A stretch of DNA of 64,000 nt from Candidatus Binatia bacterium (GTDB taxonomy: Bacteria > Desulfobacterota > Binatia > Bin18), in NCBI GenBank assembly GCA_022826945.1, contig JAJDTY010000024.1:1-64000 (forward strand), read 5' to 3'. This document shows positions 34,634-41,971 of the stretch, piece after piece. A model generated the notes under the pieces. It searched no databases, was not told where the DNA came from, and was given only the letters and a program-made list of their open reading frames with translations. Within the stretch, counting starts at the first letter, position 1; each line of letters opens with the position of its first letter. A program made the position numbers and the translations under genes.

Positions 34634-35337
34634 TGGCGGAAACGAAAAAGGGCCTGATCATCGCTATCGACGGCCCGGCTGGTGCGGGCAAGAGTACGGT
34701 CAGTCGCCTTTTGGCCGAACGGCTCGGCTATCGCTATATCGATACCGGGGCCCTCTACCGGACTATTGGTTTACTCGCGTGGGAACAGGGGGTGAGTCCG
34801 AACGACGGCGAGCGCCTCGTGGCCTTGTGCGACGCGGCGGATATTACGCTCTCGGACACGCGCGTCCTTCTGGGCGCTCGGGATATTAGCGAGGATATTC
34901 GCCGCCCGGAAATGAGCCAGATGGCCTCAGAAATCTCGGCTCAGCCGCAGGTTCGCCGCGCCCTCCTCGGGCTGCAACGTCGGCTCGGAGGGGCCGGCGC
35001 GGCCATTCTTGAGGGACGTGATATTGGAACGGTTGTTTTTCCGGATGCGGATATCAAGATCTTTCTCGACGCCTCAATCGGAGAACGGGGACGACGGCGT
35101 TACGTCGAGTTGCAACAACGAGGAGGGGCCAACGTTTCGCTTGCGCAGACCCTTCAAGACATGGCGGAACGAGACCGCCGTGACAGCGAACGCGCCCATG
35201 CTCCACTCCGACCTGCGGCTGATGCCGTACGCATCGATACCACCACATTGACCCAAGCGGACGTAGTTGACAGCATGGCTGAATTAGTCCATGCCCATGC
35301 AAGTATTGAAAGCAAAAAGGAAAAGCCAGGATCGTAG
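34633..35337 (+). CDS. cmk: Cytidylate kinase
   Basis: The 234-residue enzyme phosphorylates CMP and dCMP. The P-loop is GPAGAGKS at residues 14-21, with the CMP-site motif YIDTGALYRTIGL next. GRDIGTVVFPDADIKIFLDAS and RDRRDSERAHAPLRPA complete the family pattern. ATG 34633 overlaps the aroA TGA (TGATG), so translation is coupled. It precedes rpsA, a conserved pairing in many bacteria. Confidence 0.96.
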   Translation: MAETKKGLIIAIDGPAGAGKSTVSRLLAERLGYRYIDTGALYRTIGLLAWEQGVSPNDGERLVALCDAADITLSDTRVLLGARDISEDIRRPEMSQMASEISAQPQVRRALLGLQRRLGGAGAAILEGRDIGTVVFPDADIKIFLDASIGERGRRRYVELQQRGGANVSLAQTLQDMAERDRRDSERAHAPLRPAADAVRIDTTTLTQADVVDSMAELVHAHASIESKKEKPGS

Positions 35338-35409
35338 CTCTTGCAACCTCGCCACGAGGAGAGTATGCAAAGGCGATGTACGGGAGCTTCGTAGGGGGTA
35401 AACCATAAC

Positions 35410-37290
35410 ATGGAACATAACGAACAGCGCAACGCTGAAGAAACAACGCCGACGCACAGCGAGGCCACCACACAAGACCAGACCCAAGCAGCGAACGCTG
35501 ACACCGAGAGTCAGGCAGCGGACGAGAGCCAGTCCGCAGAGCCAACGGGCACCGGCAGTGAGACCGCACCCACGGCGCCAGCCCAGCCGGGCAAAGGTGT
35601 TGGGGAAGACTTCGGTCAAATGTTTGAAGAAAGCATGCGCTCGGTGCAACCGGGCGAGATCGTCCGTGGCCGGGTGGTGAACATCGGACCAGAATTCGTC
35701 ACGATTGATATCGGCTATAAATCGGAAGGCCATATTCCGTTGGCTGAATTTCGTCAGCGCGACGGGCAGCTCACGGTCAGTGAGGGAGATGAAATAGAGG
35801 TCTACTTTGACTCGGCCGACTCTGAGCAAGAGGGGATTGTTTTATCCCGAGCAAAAGCGGAGCAATTTCGTATTTGGCGAGACATTGAGGAAGCGTTCAA
35901 CAACCACACGCCCGTCAATGGTTCCATTGTTGGCAAGGTGAAAGGCGGATTGCGCGTCGATATTGGTGTGGCCGCGTTTTTACCGGGCTCTCATGTTGAC
36001 ATTCGCCCCATCCGCGACCTGGATCAATTCCTGGGGAAAACAGGCAAATTTGCGATCCTCAAATACAATCGGGCTCGCTCCAATGTGGTTGTATCACGCC
36101 GGGCCGTATTGGAGCAGGAACGCGCCACGCTGCGGGAAGAGACGCTGAAGGTGCTCGATGAAGGGGTCATCCTTGAGGGAACCGTTAAAAACATTACGGA
36201 TTACGGGGCCTTTGTTGATCTGGGGGGGCTGGATGGACTCCTGCACATCACCGATATGTCCTGGGGACGGATCGGTCATCCCTCTGAGATGATCAAAACC
36301 GGGGAGACGATTAAGGTCGTCGTGCTCAAGTTTGACGCGGAAAAGGAGCGGGTGTCATTAGGCCTGAAACAACTCGTCCCCGACCCGTGGGGATCGGTCG
36401 CCGAACGCTATCTGCCCGGCAGTCGGGTGCAGGGCAAGGTCGTGAGCCTAGCCGATTACGGGGCTTTTGTGGAACTGGAGCAGGGAGTAGAAGGCCTGTT
36501 GCACGTCTCCGAAATGTCGTGGACAAAGCGGATTTCTCACCCTTCTAAACTGCTCTCCGTTGGCGATGAGGTCGAAATCGTGGTCCTCGACCTAGACCCC
36601 GCCCACCGTCGCATATCCTTAGGGCTCAAGCAGGTCTCGCCGAACCCGTGGGAGACAGTGCGGGCAACCCACCCGGTGGGCAGCCGCATCCACGGCAAAG
36701 TCAAAAGTATTACTGATTTTGGCGTCTTTATTGAGGTTGAGGAAGGGATCGACGGCTTGGCACATATCTCGGACCTGCATTGGACCCGAAAGATTAAGCA
36801 TCCCTCGGAGCTGTTTAAAAAAGGCGATGAAGTTGACGCCGTTATTCTCGGCATCGATGTAGAAAACGAGCGCATTTCGCTCGGGATTAAACAGTCGAGT
36901 GCTGATCCCTGGGTCACCCTGCAACAGGAACATCCGGTGGGGAGTCGGATCAACGGCAAAGTCACGAGTGTGACCGACTTCGGCGTCTTTGTCGAAGTGG
37001 CCGACGGCATTGAAGGGTTGATTCACATCTCTCAGCTCTCAACGGAGCGGGTCGAGAAGCCCTCATCGCTATTTGAGGTCGGCAACGAGGTTGAGGCCGA
37101 GGTGATCCATATTGATCCCCGTGAACACAAAATGGGACTGAGTGTGAAGGCCTTACGACGCAGTGAAGAGCGAGAGGAAATGGAGGCTTACCTCAAGCGC
37201 GAACGAGAAGGCGCACGCTTCTCCTTTGAGGATATCTTGGGAGAAGAGTTGCGGCTCGACCGGGATGACGGGGATCCACAGAAATCATAA
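35410..37290 (+). CDS. rpsA: 30S ribosomal protein S1
   Basis: The 626-residue protein carries six S1 RNA-binding repeats, from about residue 80 to 590. Repeats 3-6 are the most alike, each with a YGAFV or FGVF(I/V) strand followed by G(L/V/I)(D/E)GL-H(I/V). Repeats 1 and 2 are the ribosome-binding type. About 75 residues of Glu-, Thr-, Gln- and Ser-rich low-complexity sequence precede repeat 1, which is unusual. The ATG at 35410 is preceded by AGGGGG at some distance. It binds mRNA leaders during initiation and lies in the cmk-rpsA-HU/IHF string. Confidence 0.96.
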   Translation: MEHNEQRNAEETTPTHSEATTQDQTQAANADTESQAADESQSAEPTGTGSETAPTAPAQPGKGVGEDFGQMFEESMRSVQPGEIVRGRVVNIGPEFVTIDIGYKSEGHIPLAEFRQRDGQLTVSEGDEIEVYFDSADSEQEGIVLSRAKAEQFRIWRDIEEAFNNHTPVNGSIVGKVKGGLRVDIGVAAFLPGSHVDIRPIRDLDQFLGKTGKFAILKYNRARSNVVVSRRAVLEQERATLREETLKVLDEGVILEGTVKNITDYGAFVDLGGLDGLLHITDMSWGRIGHPSEMIKTGETIKVVVLKFDAEKERVSLGLKQLVPDPWGSVAERYLPGSRVQGKVVSLADYGAFVELEQGVEGLLHVSEMSWTKRISHPSKLLSVGDEVEIVVLDLDPAHRRISLGLKQVSPNPWETVRATHPVGSRIHGKVKSITDFGVFIEVEEGIDGLAHISDLHWTRKIKHPSELFKKGDEVDAVILGIDVENERISLGIKQSSADPWVTLQQEHPVGSRINGKVTSVTDFGVFVEVADGIEGLIHISQLSTERVEKPSSLFEVGNEVEAEVIHIDPREHKMGLSVKALRRSEEREEMEAYLKREREGARFSFEDILGEELRLDRDDGDPQKS

Positions 37291-37314
37291 GGCTTGCTGA
37301 TGGGGGATGGTAGC

Positions 37315-37656
37315 GTGACCAAAAGAGACCTGATCGAGGAAGTCGCCCAGCGCTATCCTCGTTTTTCACGACGGGATGCCGAGGTCATGGTCAATACGGT
37401 ATTCGACAGTATGACCGAGGCCCTGGCACGGACGGAACGGATTGAAATCCGCGGATTCGGCAGTTTTATCGTCAAACAGCGCCCGGCGCGGGAAGGCCGG
37501 AACCCGAGAACGGGAGAGGTGGTCGCGGTGGCGGCCAAAAAAGTCCCGCTCTTTAAGGTCGGGAAAGAGTTGCGCCTTCGCGTTGACGGGAAGCCTTTTA
37601 CGGCAGCCGAACCTGACACAGAGATCAAGACTGGAACAGATGACGCGGGCGGATGA
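37315..37656 (+). CDS. HU/IHF-family DNA-binding protein (IHF beta-like)
   Basis: The 113-residue histone-like protein has the two-helix dimer core and the DNA-bending arm: FSRRDAEVMVNTVFDSM, RIEIRGFGSFIVKQR (GFGSF at 47-51), and RNPRTGEVV, with the intercalating Pro. Its position after rpsA is that of ihfB. GTG 37315 is chosen because a GGGGGATGG ribosome site lies just upstream and homologues start MTKxDLI. Ten residues of acidic tail follow the core. It bends DNA as a dimer; the alpha partner is not in this window. Confidence 0.88.
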   Translation: MTKRDLIEEVAQRYPRFSRRDAEVMVNTVFDSMTEALARTERIEIRGFGSFIVKQRPAREGRNPRTGEVVAVAAKKVPLFKVGKELRLRVDGKPFTAAEPDTEIKTGTDDAGG

Positions 37657-37777
37657 GATTGAGGCGTGAGACACACCCGACCGGGGTCGTTCTTTCCTAT
37701 CCGGCCAAGCCCCATTCCAGATAGAGCCTCTTGATACGCAATGGATGGGAATATTCTGAATAAAGGCAGGCAGTATT

Positions 37778-39205
37778 GTGCAACAGACGACTCCAACTGA
37801 AACGCTCCGTCGTGAAGTTCAGACGGTTGGTGACCTCAAGAAAATAGACTATCAGGTACTTCCCGTGCGAGAAGAGATGCGGGCGAATTTGATCCGCATG
37901 CTCGCTGCAGGGGAAAAATTGCTCCCCGGTATTATCGGCTATGACGAGACCGTGATTCCGGAGATCGAAAATGCGGTACTGGCCGGGCATCATATCGTTT
38001 TTCTGGGGGAACGAGGACAGGCAAAATCGCGGGTGATCCGCGGCTTGACCGCTCTGCTGGACGACTATGTGCCGACCATCCGTGATAGTGAGATTCCGGA
38101 GAATCCGCTGGCGCCCATCTCTCCGCAAGCACGTCGCTTAGCCGCGGAACGCGGAGAGGCGCTTGAAATCCGCTGGCTGTCACGCGACGAGCGCTATGCC
38201 GAGAAGCTGGCCACGCCCGATGTGTCCGTTGCCGACCTCATCGGCGAGGTGGACCCGATTAAAGTTGCCGAAGGACGTTATCTGGCCGACGAGGAGACCA
38301 TCCACTATGGCTTGATCCCCCGGACAAATCGCGGCATCTTCGCGGTCAACGAACTGCCCGACCTGACCGAGAAAGTGCAGGTTGGCCTGTTCAATCTGAT
38401 GGAAGAACAGGACTTTCAGGTCAAGGGCTTCAAGGTCCGGCTGCCGCTCGACGTGATTATTGTGGCGAGTGCGAACCCCGAGGACTATACCAGTCGAGGG
38501 CGCATTATCACCCCGCTGAAAGATCGGTTTGATGTGCAGATTCGTACCCACTATCCACGCTCGATTGAGGAAGAAATCTCCATTATGGAGCAGGAAGCGG
38601 TCCAGTTTGCCCACGACGGTCTAGTGTTTCATACTCCACCGTTCATGAAGGAGATCTGCGCCCAGCTCACCATGGAAGCCCGGGATTCGAATGAAATCAA
38701 TCAATCGTCCGGGGTGAGCGTCCGCATGACGATTAACAATTTTGAAAGCGTGGTCAGCAATGCGGAGAAGCGAGCCGTACGCCTGGGCGAGAGCGAAGTT
38801 GTGCCGCGCATCAGCGACCTGTACGCGCTCTATCCCTCGACCGCGGGCAAGATCGAGCTGGAATACATGGGCGAAGAGCAGAAAGATGGAGACCTCATTG
38901 AGCGTCTGGTCAATCGGGCCGTTCAGAAAGTCTTCGACAAATACATGCGAGTCGAAAGTTTACAGCCGGTCATCGATCATTTCGCAAACGGTGGGGGCGT
39001 TGAAATTTCGGATATGATGCCGTCTCAACACTACGTGGAAGGCATCCAGAACATTCAGGGTCTCCAGGAGAGTCTGGCGGCATTGGGGGTTGATGGCCAG
39101 CCGAGCTTCATCTCCACCGCCACCGAATTCATCCTGGAAGGGCTGCATCTGCATCAGAAGCTCAACAAAGAACGCCAGGGCGGCCGCCAGACCTATCGCG
39201 CCTAG
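37778..39205 (+). CDS. MoxR / magnesium-chelatase-like AAA+ ATPase
   Basis: The 475-residue ATPase has Walker A GERGQAKS at residues 77-84 and a Walker B region GIFAVNELPDL. ASANPEDYTSRGRIITPLKDRF carries the sensor and arginine-finger segment. ChlI/MoxR-type ATPases work with a VWA partner as metal-insertion or protein-remodelling machines. The natural partner is the VWA gene at 41972-43564, in the same direction but separated here by accessory DNA. GTG 37778 follows AGGCAGG. The C-terminal third (from about residue 300) is family specific and not identified. Confidence 0.86.
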   Translation: MQQTTPTETLRREVQTVGDLKKIDYQVLPVREEMRANLIRMLAAGEKLLPGIIGYDETVIPEIENAVLAGHHIVFLGERGQAKSRVIRGLTALLDDYVPTIRDSEIPENPLAPISPQARRLAAERGEALEIRWLSRDERYAEKLATPDVSVADLIGEVDPIKVAEGRYLADEETIHYGLIPRTNRGIFAVNELPDLTEKVQVGLFNLMEEQDFQVKGFKVRLPLDVIIVASANPEDYTSRGRIITPLKDRFDVQIRTHYPRSIEEEISIMEQEAVQFAHDGLVFHTPPFMKEICAQLTMEARDSNEINQSSGVSVRMTINNFESVVSNAEKRAVRLGESEVVPRISDLYALYPSTAGKIELEYMGEEQKDGDLIERLVNRAVQKVFDKYMRVESLQPVIDHFANGGGVEISDMMPSQHYVEGIQNIQGLQESLAALGVDGQPSFISTATEFILEGLHLHQKLNKERQGGRQTYRA

Positions 39206-39248
39206 CCCCTGTCTCCGGCGATGTGCCGACCCGTGAGAAAGCGCCCCC

Positions 39249-39606
39249 GTGGTGCTGACTGAAGCCGACACCTGCCGCACCTTCGTTGCGCCCAAACTCC
39301 AGGCCGCCGGCTGGGACACGCCACCGTACGCCATTAACGAGCAGCGCACCTTTACCGACGGACGCATCTACTTTGCCGGACGCGCGGTCCGACTTTCCCA
39401 TTGCGGTGGTCGAAGCCAAGGCGCGCTACAAATACGCCGCTGAGGGTTTGCAACAGGCCAAGGACTACGCCGAGATTCTTGGCCTCAAATTCGCCTACGC
39501 CACCAACGGCGCCGAGATCATCGAGTTTGATTACACCACCGGCGTGGAATGCCAGCGCTCCACCTTTCCCGAGCCGGACGAGCTCTAGCAACGGCTTGAG
39601 GATGTG
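39249..39606 (+). pseudogene. Remnant of a type I restriction enzyme R subunit (HsdR)
   Basis: Frame one, from GTG 39249, reads LTEADTCRTFVAPKLQAAGW and FTDGRIYFAG, the start of HsdR-type helicase-nucleases. The homology then jumps to another frame with DFPIAVVEAKARYKY, QQAKDYAEILGLKFAYATNG and IIEFDYTTG, the restriction-nuclease motif region. About ten codons are missing at the jump. At 39586 the reading stops with TAG where homologues have Trp (DEL-stop-QRLE). Nothing of the helicase remains. No hsdM or hsdS is present in the window. Confidence 0.82.
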
Positions 39607-39616
39607 GGAACTTCGC

Positions 39617-39902
39617 CTACGCGCTCTCGAACTTCTCGACGGTGATCTGCTCGACACTCTCCCGCGCGTGCCAGAGGTCGTAGGCCATCTGTATACCGAG
39701 CCATATCTCTGGGCTCGATCCGAAGGCTTTTGACAGCCGGACCGCCATTTCAACCGAGACCCCAGCCCTGCCGTTGACGAGGTCGGAGAGCGCTTGGCGC
39801 GTGACTCCCAAGCTTTTGGCGGCCCTGGTTACGGACAGACCGAGAGGTACGAGACATTGGCGTCTAACGATTGCGCCCGGATGGGGAGGATTGTATTGGC
39901 AT
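39617..39902 (-). pseudogene. Orphan HigA-type antitoxin gene with an early frameshift
   Basis: The C-terminal 64 residues (GVTRQALSDLVNGRAGVS and WLGIQMAYDLWHA) are a standard HigA helix-turn-helix. Extending upstream in the same frame gives PPHPGAIVRRQCLVPLGLSV, the usual HigA N-terminus, but no start codon. The ATG at 39902 is one frame off and soon meets a stop, so a single-base change has broken the gene. No HigB toxin precedes it. A short product from TTG at 39811 remains possible. Confidence 0.7.
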
Positions 39903-39985
39903 GGTGTGCCCCCTCTCTAATGATAAGCGACATAGATGAGGTGTCGTCTGTGACTTGTCAACTTCTGTTTTCTTAACTTGAAGTC

Positions 39986-40020
39986 CGTAGGTCAGGATAG
40001 CGAAGCGGAACCTCACACCT
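39986..40020. repeat. 35-bp palindromic repeat, left copy
   Basis: The sequence from CGTAGGTCAGG to AACCTCACACCT matches the copy at 40851-40885 at 29 of 35 positions. Its outer parts are partly self-complementary around the centre AGCGAAGCG. Palindromes of the GTAGG...AGCGNAGCG...CC type are common intergenic elements in other bacteria (general knowledge). With its partner it brackets the Phd/PIN module. Confidence 0.6.
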
Positions 40021-40130
40021 GGCGCTTTCCAGATAGACGGCTATAGCCTCACCTCTTCATCTTCCTTCGTCGGGCAGTAGGGAGAATATTCTTCTATTGA
40101 TTTAACTGACTGGTCATTCAATCTAGTCAT

Positions 40131-40379
40131 ATGAGAGAAATCAATGCGTCGGAATTCAAAGCAAAATGTTTGGCGATTCTCGATGAGGTCGTACAGACCG
40201 GCCAAGCAGTGACCATTACGAAACGCGGCAAGCCGGTTGCCCAGCTTGTTCCGCCTGTTCCCAGACAAGGTGTCTACCCGCAGGATGCCTTGTTCGGAAC
40301 AGTGAAAATTCACGGAGACATTGTTGAGCCCGTTCTGGATGCAGATGCCTGGGAAGCGGAAACGGGGAAGAACGGGTGA
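40131..40379 (+). CDS. Phd/YefM-family antitoxin
   Basis: The 82-residue protein has the Phd fold: REINASEFKAKCLAILDEV, then TGQAVTITKRGKPVAQLVP. The C-terminal half should bind the toxin. It is encoded directly upstream of a PIN toxin with a four-base stop-start overlap, the usual order. The stretch before the ATG holds TGACTGGTCA and TAGTCA, possible autoregulatory operator sites. No clear Shine-Dalgarno is seen. Antitoxins of this family neutralise the toxin and repress their own operon. Confidence 0.9.
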   Translation: MREINASEFKAKCLAILDEVVQTGQAVTITKRGKPVAQLVPPVPRQGVYPQDALFGTVKIHGDIVEPVLDADAWEAETGKNG

Positions 40380-40771
40380 AGGCCCTCCTTGATACTCACA
40401 TTCTGATTTACTGGCTAGGAGCAGACGGGCGCCTGTCTGCGCAGCAGAAAGAAGTCCTTGAAAAAGCCAGTCCTGAGAATCCGCTATGGGTGTCTGATAT
40501 CACACTGTGGGAGATTGCGACCCTGTACAATCTCAAGCGCATCTCTCTACCTTTACCTCTGAGGGATTGGCTTGAGGCCGCGACTGCGCCGCCCTTGATA
40601 CAACGGGTGGGCATTTCCCCCGCCGTTGCCGCGGCAGGGGCCGCCCTTCCGCCTTCCTTTCATCGTGACCCGGCTGACCGCATCATTATTGCCTCCGCTC
40701 AACTTCTTGGCGCAACATTGTTGACCCACGACGCCCGCCTCATCCAATCCGGTCTGGTTCCGACCTTGTAG
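40376..40771 (+). CDS. PIN-domain toxin (VapC-type RNase)
   Basis: The 131-residue PIN nuclease has the acidic residues expected of the active site: D6 in LLDTHILIYW, Glu in SDITLWEIATL, and the Asp pair in FHRDPADRIIIASAQ, with THDARL at the end. It should cleave RNA unless bound by the antitoxin. The GTG start at 40376 overlaps the antitoxin stop. The reading frame is intact, so the module may be active. Family context points to RNA targets; the exact target is unknown. Confidence 0.9.
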   Translation: MKALLDTHILIYWLGADGRLSAQQKEVLEKASPENPLWVSDITLWEIATLYNLKRISLPLPLRDWLEAATAPPLIQRVGISPAVAAAGAALPPSFHRDPADRIIIASAQLLGATLLTHDARLIQSGLVPTL

Positions 40772-40850
40772 GTATTCGTGCGCCTGTCGCGGTAACCGCC
40801 TGACGTTCAAATAAGGGTCATCTGAGATCAGGTGGGCCGGAAGGCAGCCT

Positions 40851-40885
40851 CGTAGGTGAGGTGACCAAAGCGTAACCTCACACCT
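40851..40885. repeat. 35-bp palindromic repeat, right copy
   Basis: CGTAGGTGAGG to AACCTCACACCT pairs with the left copy at 39986. It overlaps the end of the degraded antitoxin at 40878-41115. The six differences from the other copy suggest an old duplication or two independent insertions. Confidence 0.6.
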
Positions 40886-41115
40886 CGTTGAGCAAGGGAG
40901 CCTGTGGCCCCCGGTTTACAGAATGGGCTGGAGTGTTGCTACGCCGACGCCAATCATGAGAGCGAATTCTTGTTGAGTTTCTGTCATTGCGTGCGAATCG
41001 CTCGCACCTCTTCAGATCGAAATTCGGTCGTCCGTCCAGACTTGAGCTGTCCTCGGCGAATCGCTCCTGCCTGCTTGACACTTTTTACTAGGCGTTCAAA
41101 GTCCTTTTGCTTCAC
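40878..41115 (-). pseudogene. Degraded HTH antitoxin (HigA2/NadS type)
   Basis: From GTG 41115, behind a strong AAGGAGG, the frame reads KQKDFERLVKSVKQAGAIRR and FRSEEVRAIRTQ, then stops. A second frame continues with QQEFALMIGVGVATLQ, and a third ends in RGPQAPLL. Together they follow the order of HTH antitoxins whose consensus is E-F-A-x-M-I-G-V-S-V-x-T-L-Q-N-W-E-Q-G-R-R-x-P. At least two frameshifts have destroyed the gene. No toxin gene is found beside it. Confidence 0.65.
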
Positions 41116-41159
41116 TCGAATTCCTCCTTGACCAATTGTCATAGGATTGTCTGCTACTT

Positions 41160-41801
41160 TTACTTTTTCAGCTTATAACTCACGTTTTTTTCATTGCTGC
41201 TGACAACAACGGTGCCGCGCTTTACCAACTCGTCGATAAGAGCTTTTAGCTCGTTCTCTGTTAAACTTTTTGAAAATAGCGCATTGATCGCATTGGAAAG
41301 AGTTTTCAATGTTCTTGGTCTTTTATTGCCCTGGGCAGTCAAGGACTCAACAATTTTCTGAAGGCGCTCTTCTTGTAGTGCTGAACGCGCAGGTTTTGGA
41401 GCTTGAGCGGGCTCTTTTTTCGCTTTTGCAGGCTTTGGAAGGGGTATCTCACTGATGGCCTTGTGCCGGTATACTCGAATTTTCTTTGATTCAAGATGCT
41501 TAATCAGCGGGTCGAACCCTTTATCTTTTGAAATAATGTGGAAATGAGAATCGCTGTCTTCTGCGGAAAACTGACCGATGTAAAACGCGATATGGAAATC
41601 AAGGGCGTTTGGTCCGTTGCCTTGAATTTTGATGTATTCGGCGTTTTTCCCTAAATGCTGAACGGCGGATACGAGATCAAATGATATCTTTGATTGGTTC
41701 TGGCCTACGAAGACAAGAACCTTGAAGTTCTGCCCAGCTAAAACACTCAGGTGTTCCGGTTGTATATTTTCCAAGTCAATCAGGACATAATTCGTTTTCA
41801 T
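41160..41801 (-). CDS. NYN/PIN-like nuclease-fold protein with C-terminal winged-helix-like region
   Basis: The 213-residue protein starts NYVLIDLENIQ (D9, E11, N12), followed by VLVFVGQNQSKISFDLV and ALDFHIAFYIG, and then IISKDKGFDPLIKHL. This resembles PIN-like NYN ribonuclease domains. After a Lys/Pro/Ala-rich linker (about 122-140), a charged helical part (residues 141-213) may be a winged helix. The gene is visibly richer in A and T than its neighbours, which suggests recent transfer. Function is unknown. Its ATG at 41801 is preceded by GAAGGAGA. Confidence 0.72.
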   Translation of the reverse strand: MKTNYVLIDLENIQPEHLSVLAGQNFKVLVFVGQNQSKISFDLVSAVQHLGKNAEYIKIQGNGPNALDFHIAFYIGQFSAEDSDSHFHIISKDKGFDPLIKHLESKKIRVYRHKAISEIPLPKPAKAKKEPAQAPKPARSALQEERLQKIVESLTAQGNKRPRTLKTLSNAINALFSKSLTENELKALIDELVKRGTVVVSSNEKNVSYKLKK

Positions 41802-41971
41802 ATCTTCTCCTTCGTGGTCTCTGCCTGCCGCCCATCAATTCGTTGTCTGTCCACAAGACACTATAGCAGGCTCGTCGGCGAGTGCCCCCGCTCCGCCGGG
41901 CTGTGGGGATAGTAAAGGCGGGCGGGTTGCTCTATGATCCCGTCATTCCGTGACCGTGCTTCCAAACCGAC

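Noticed and set aside
37657..37777. Weak palindrome CGACC-GG-GGTCG as a terminator after the HU/IHF gene
   Set aside because: The stem is only five base pairs with a two-base loop, which is too tight to fold well.
39986..40020. Reading the 35-bp repeats as phage attachment sites
   Set aside because: No integrase lies between them, and the centre resembles common palindromic repeats.
40904..41131. Plus-strand frame of 75 codons over the antitoxin remnant
   Set aside because: The minus strand explains the sequence as a broken antitoxin.
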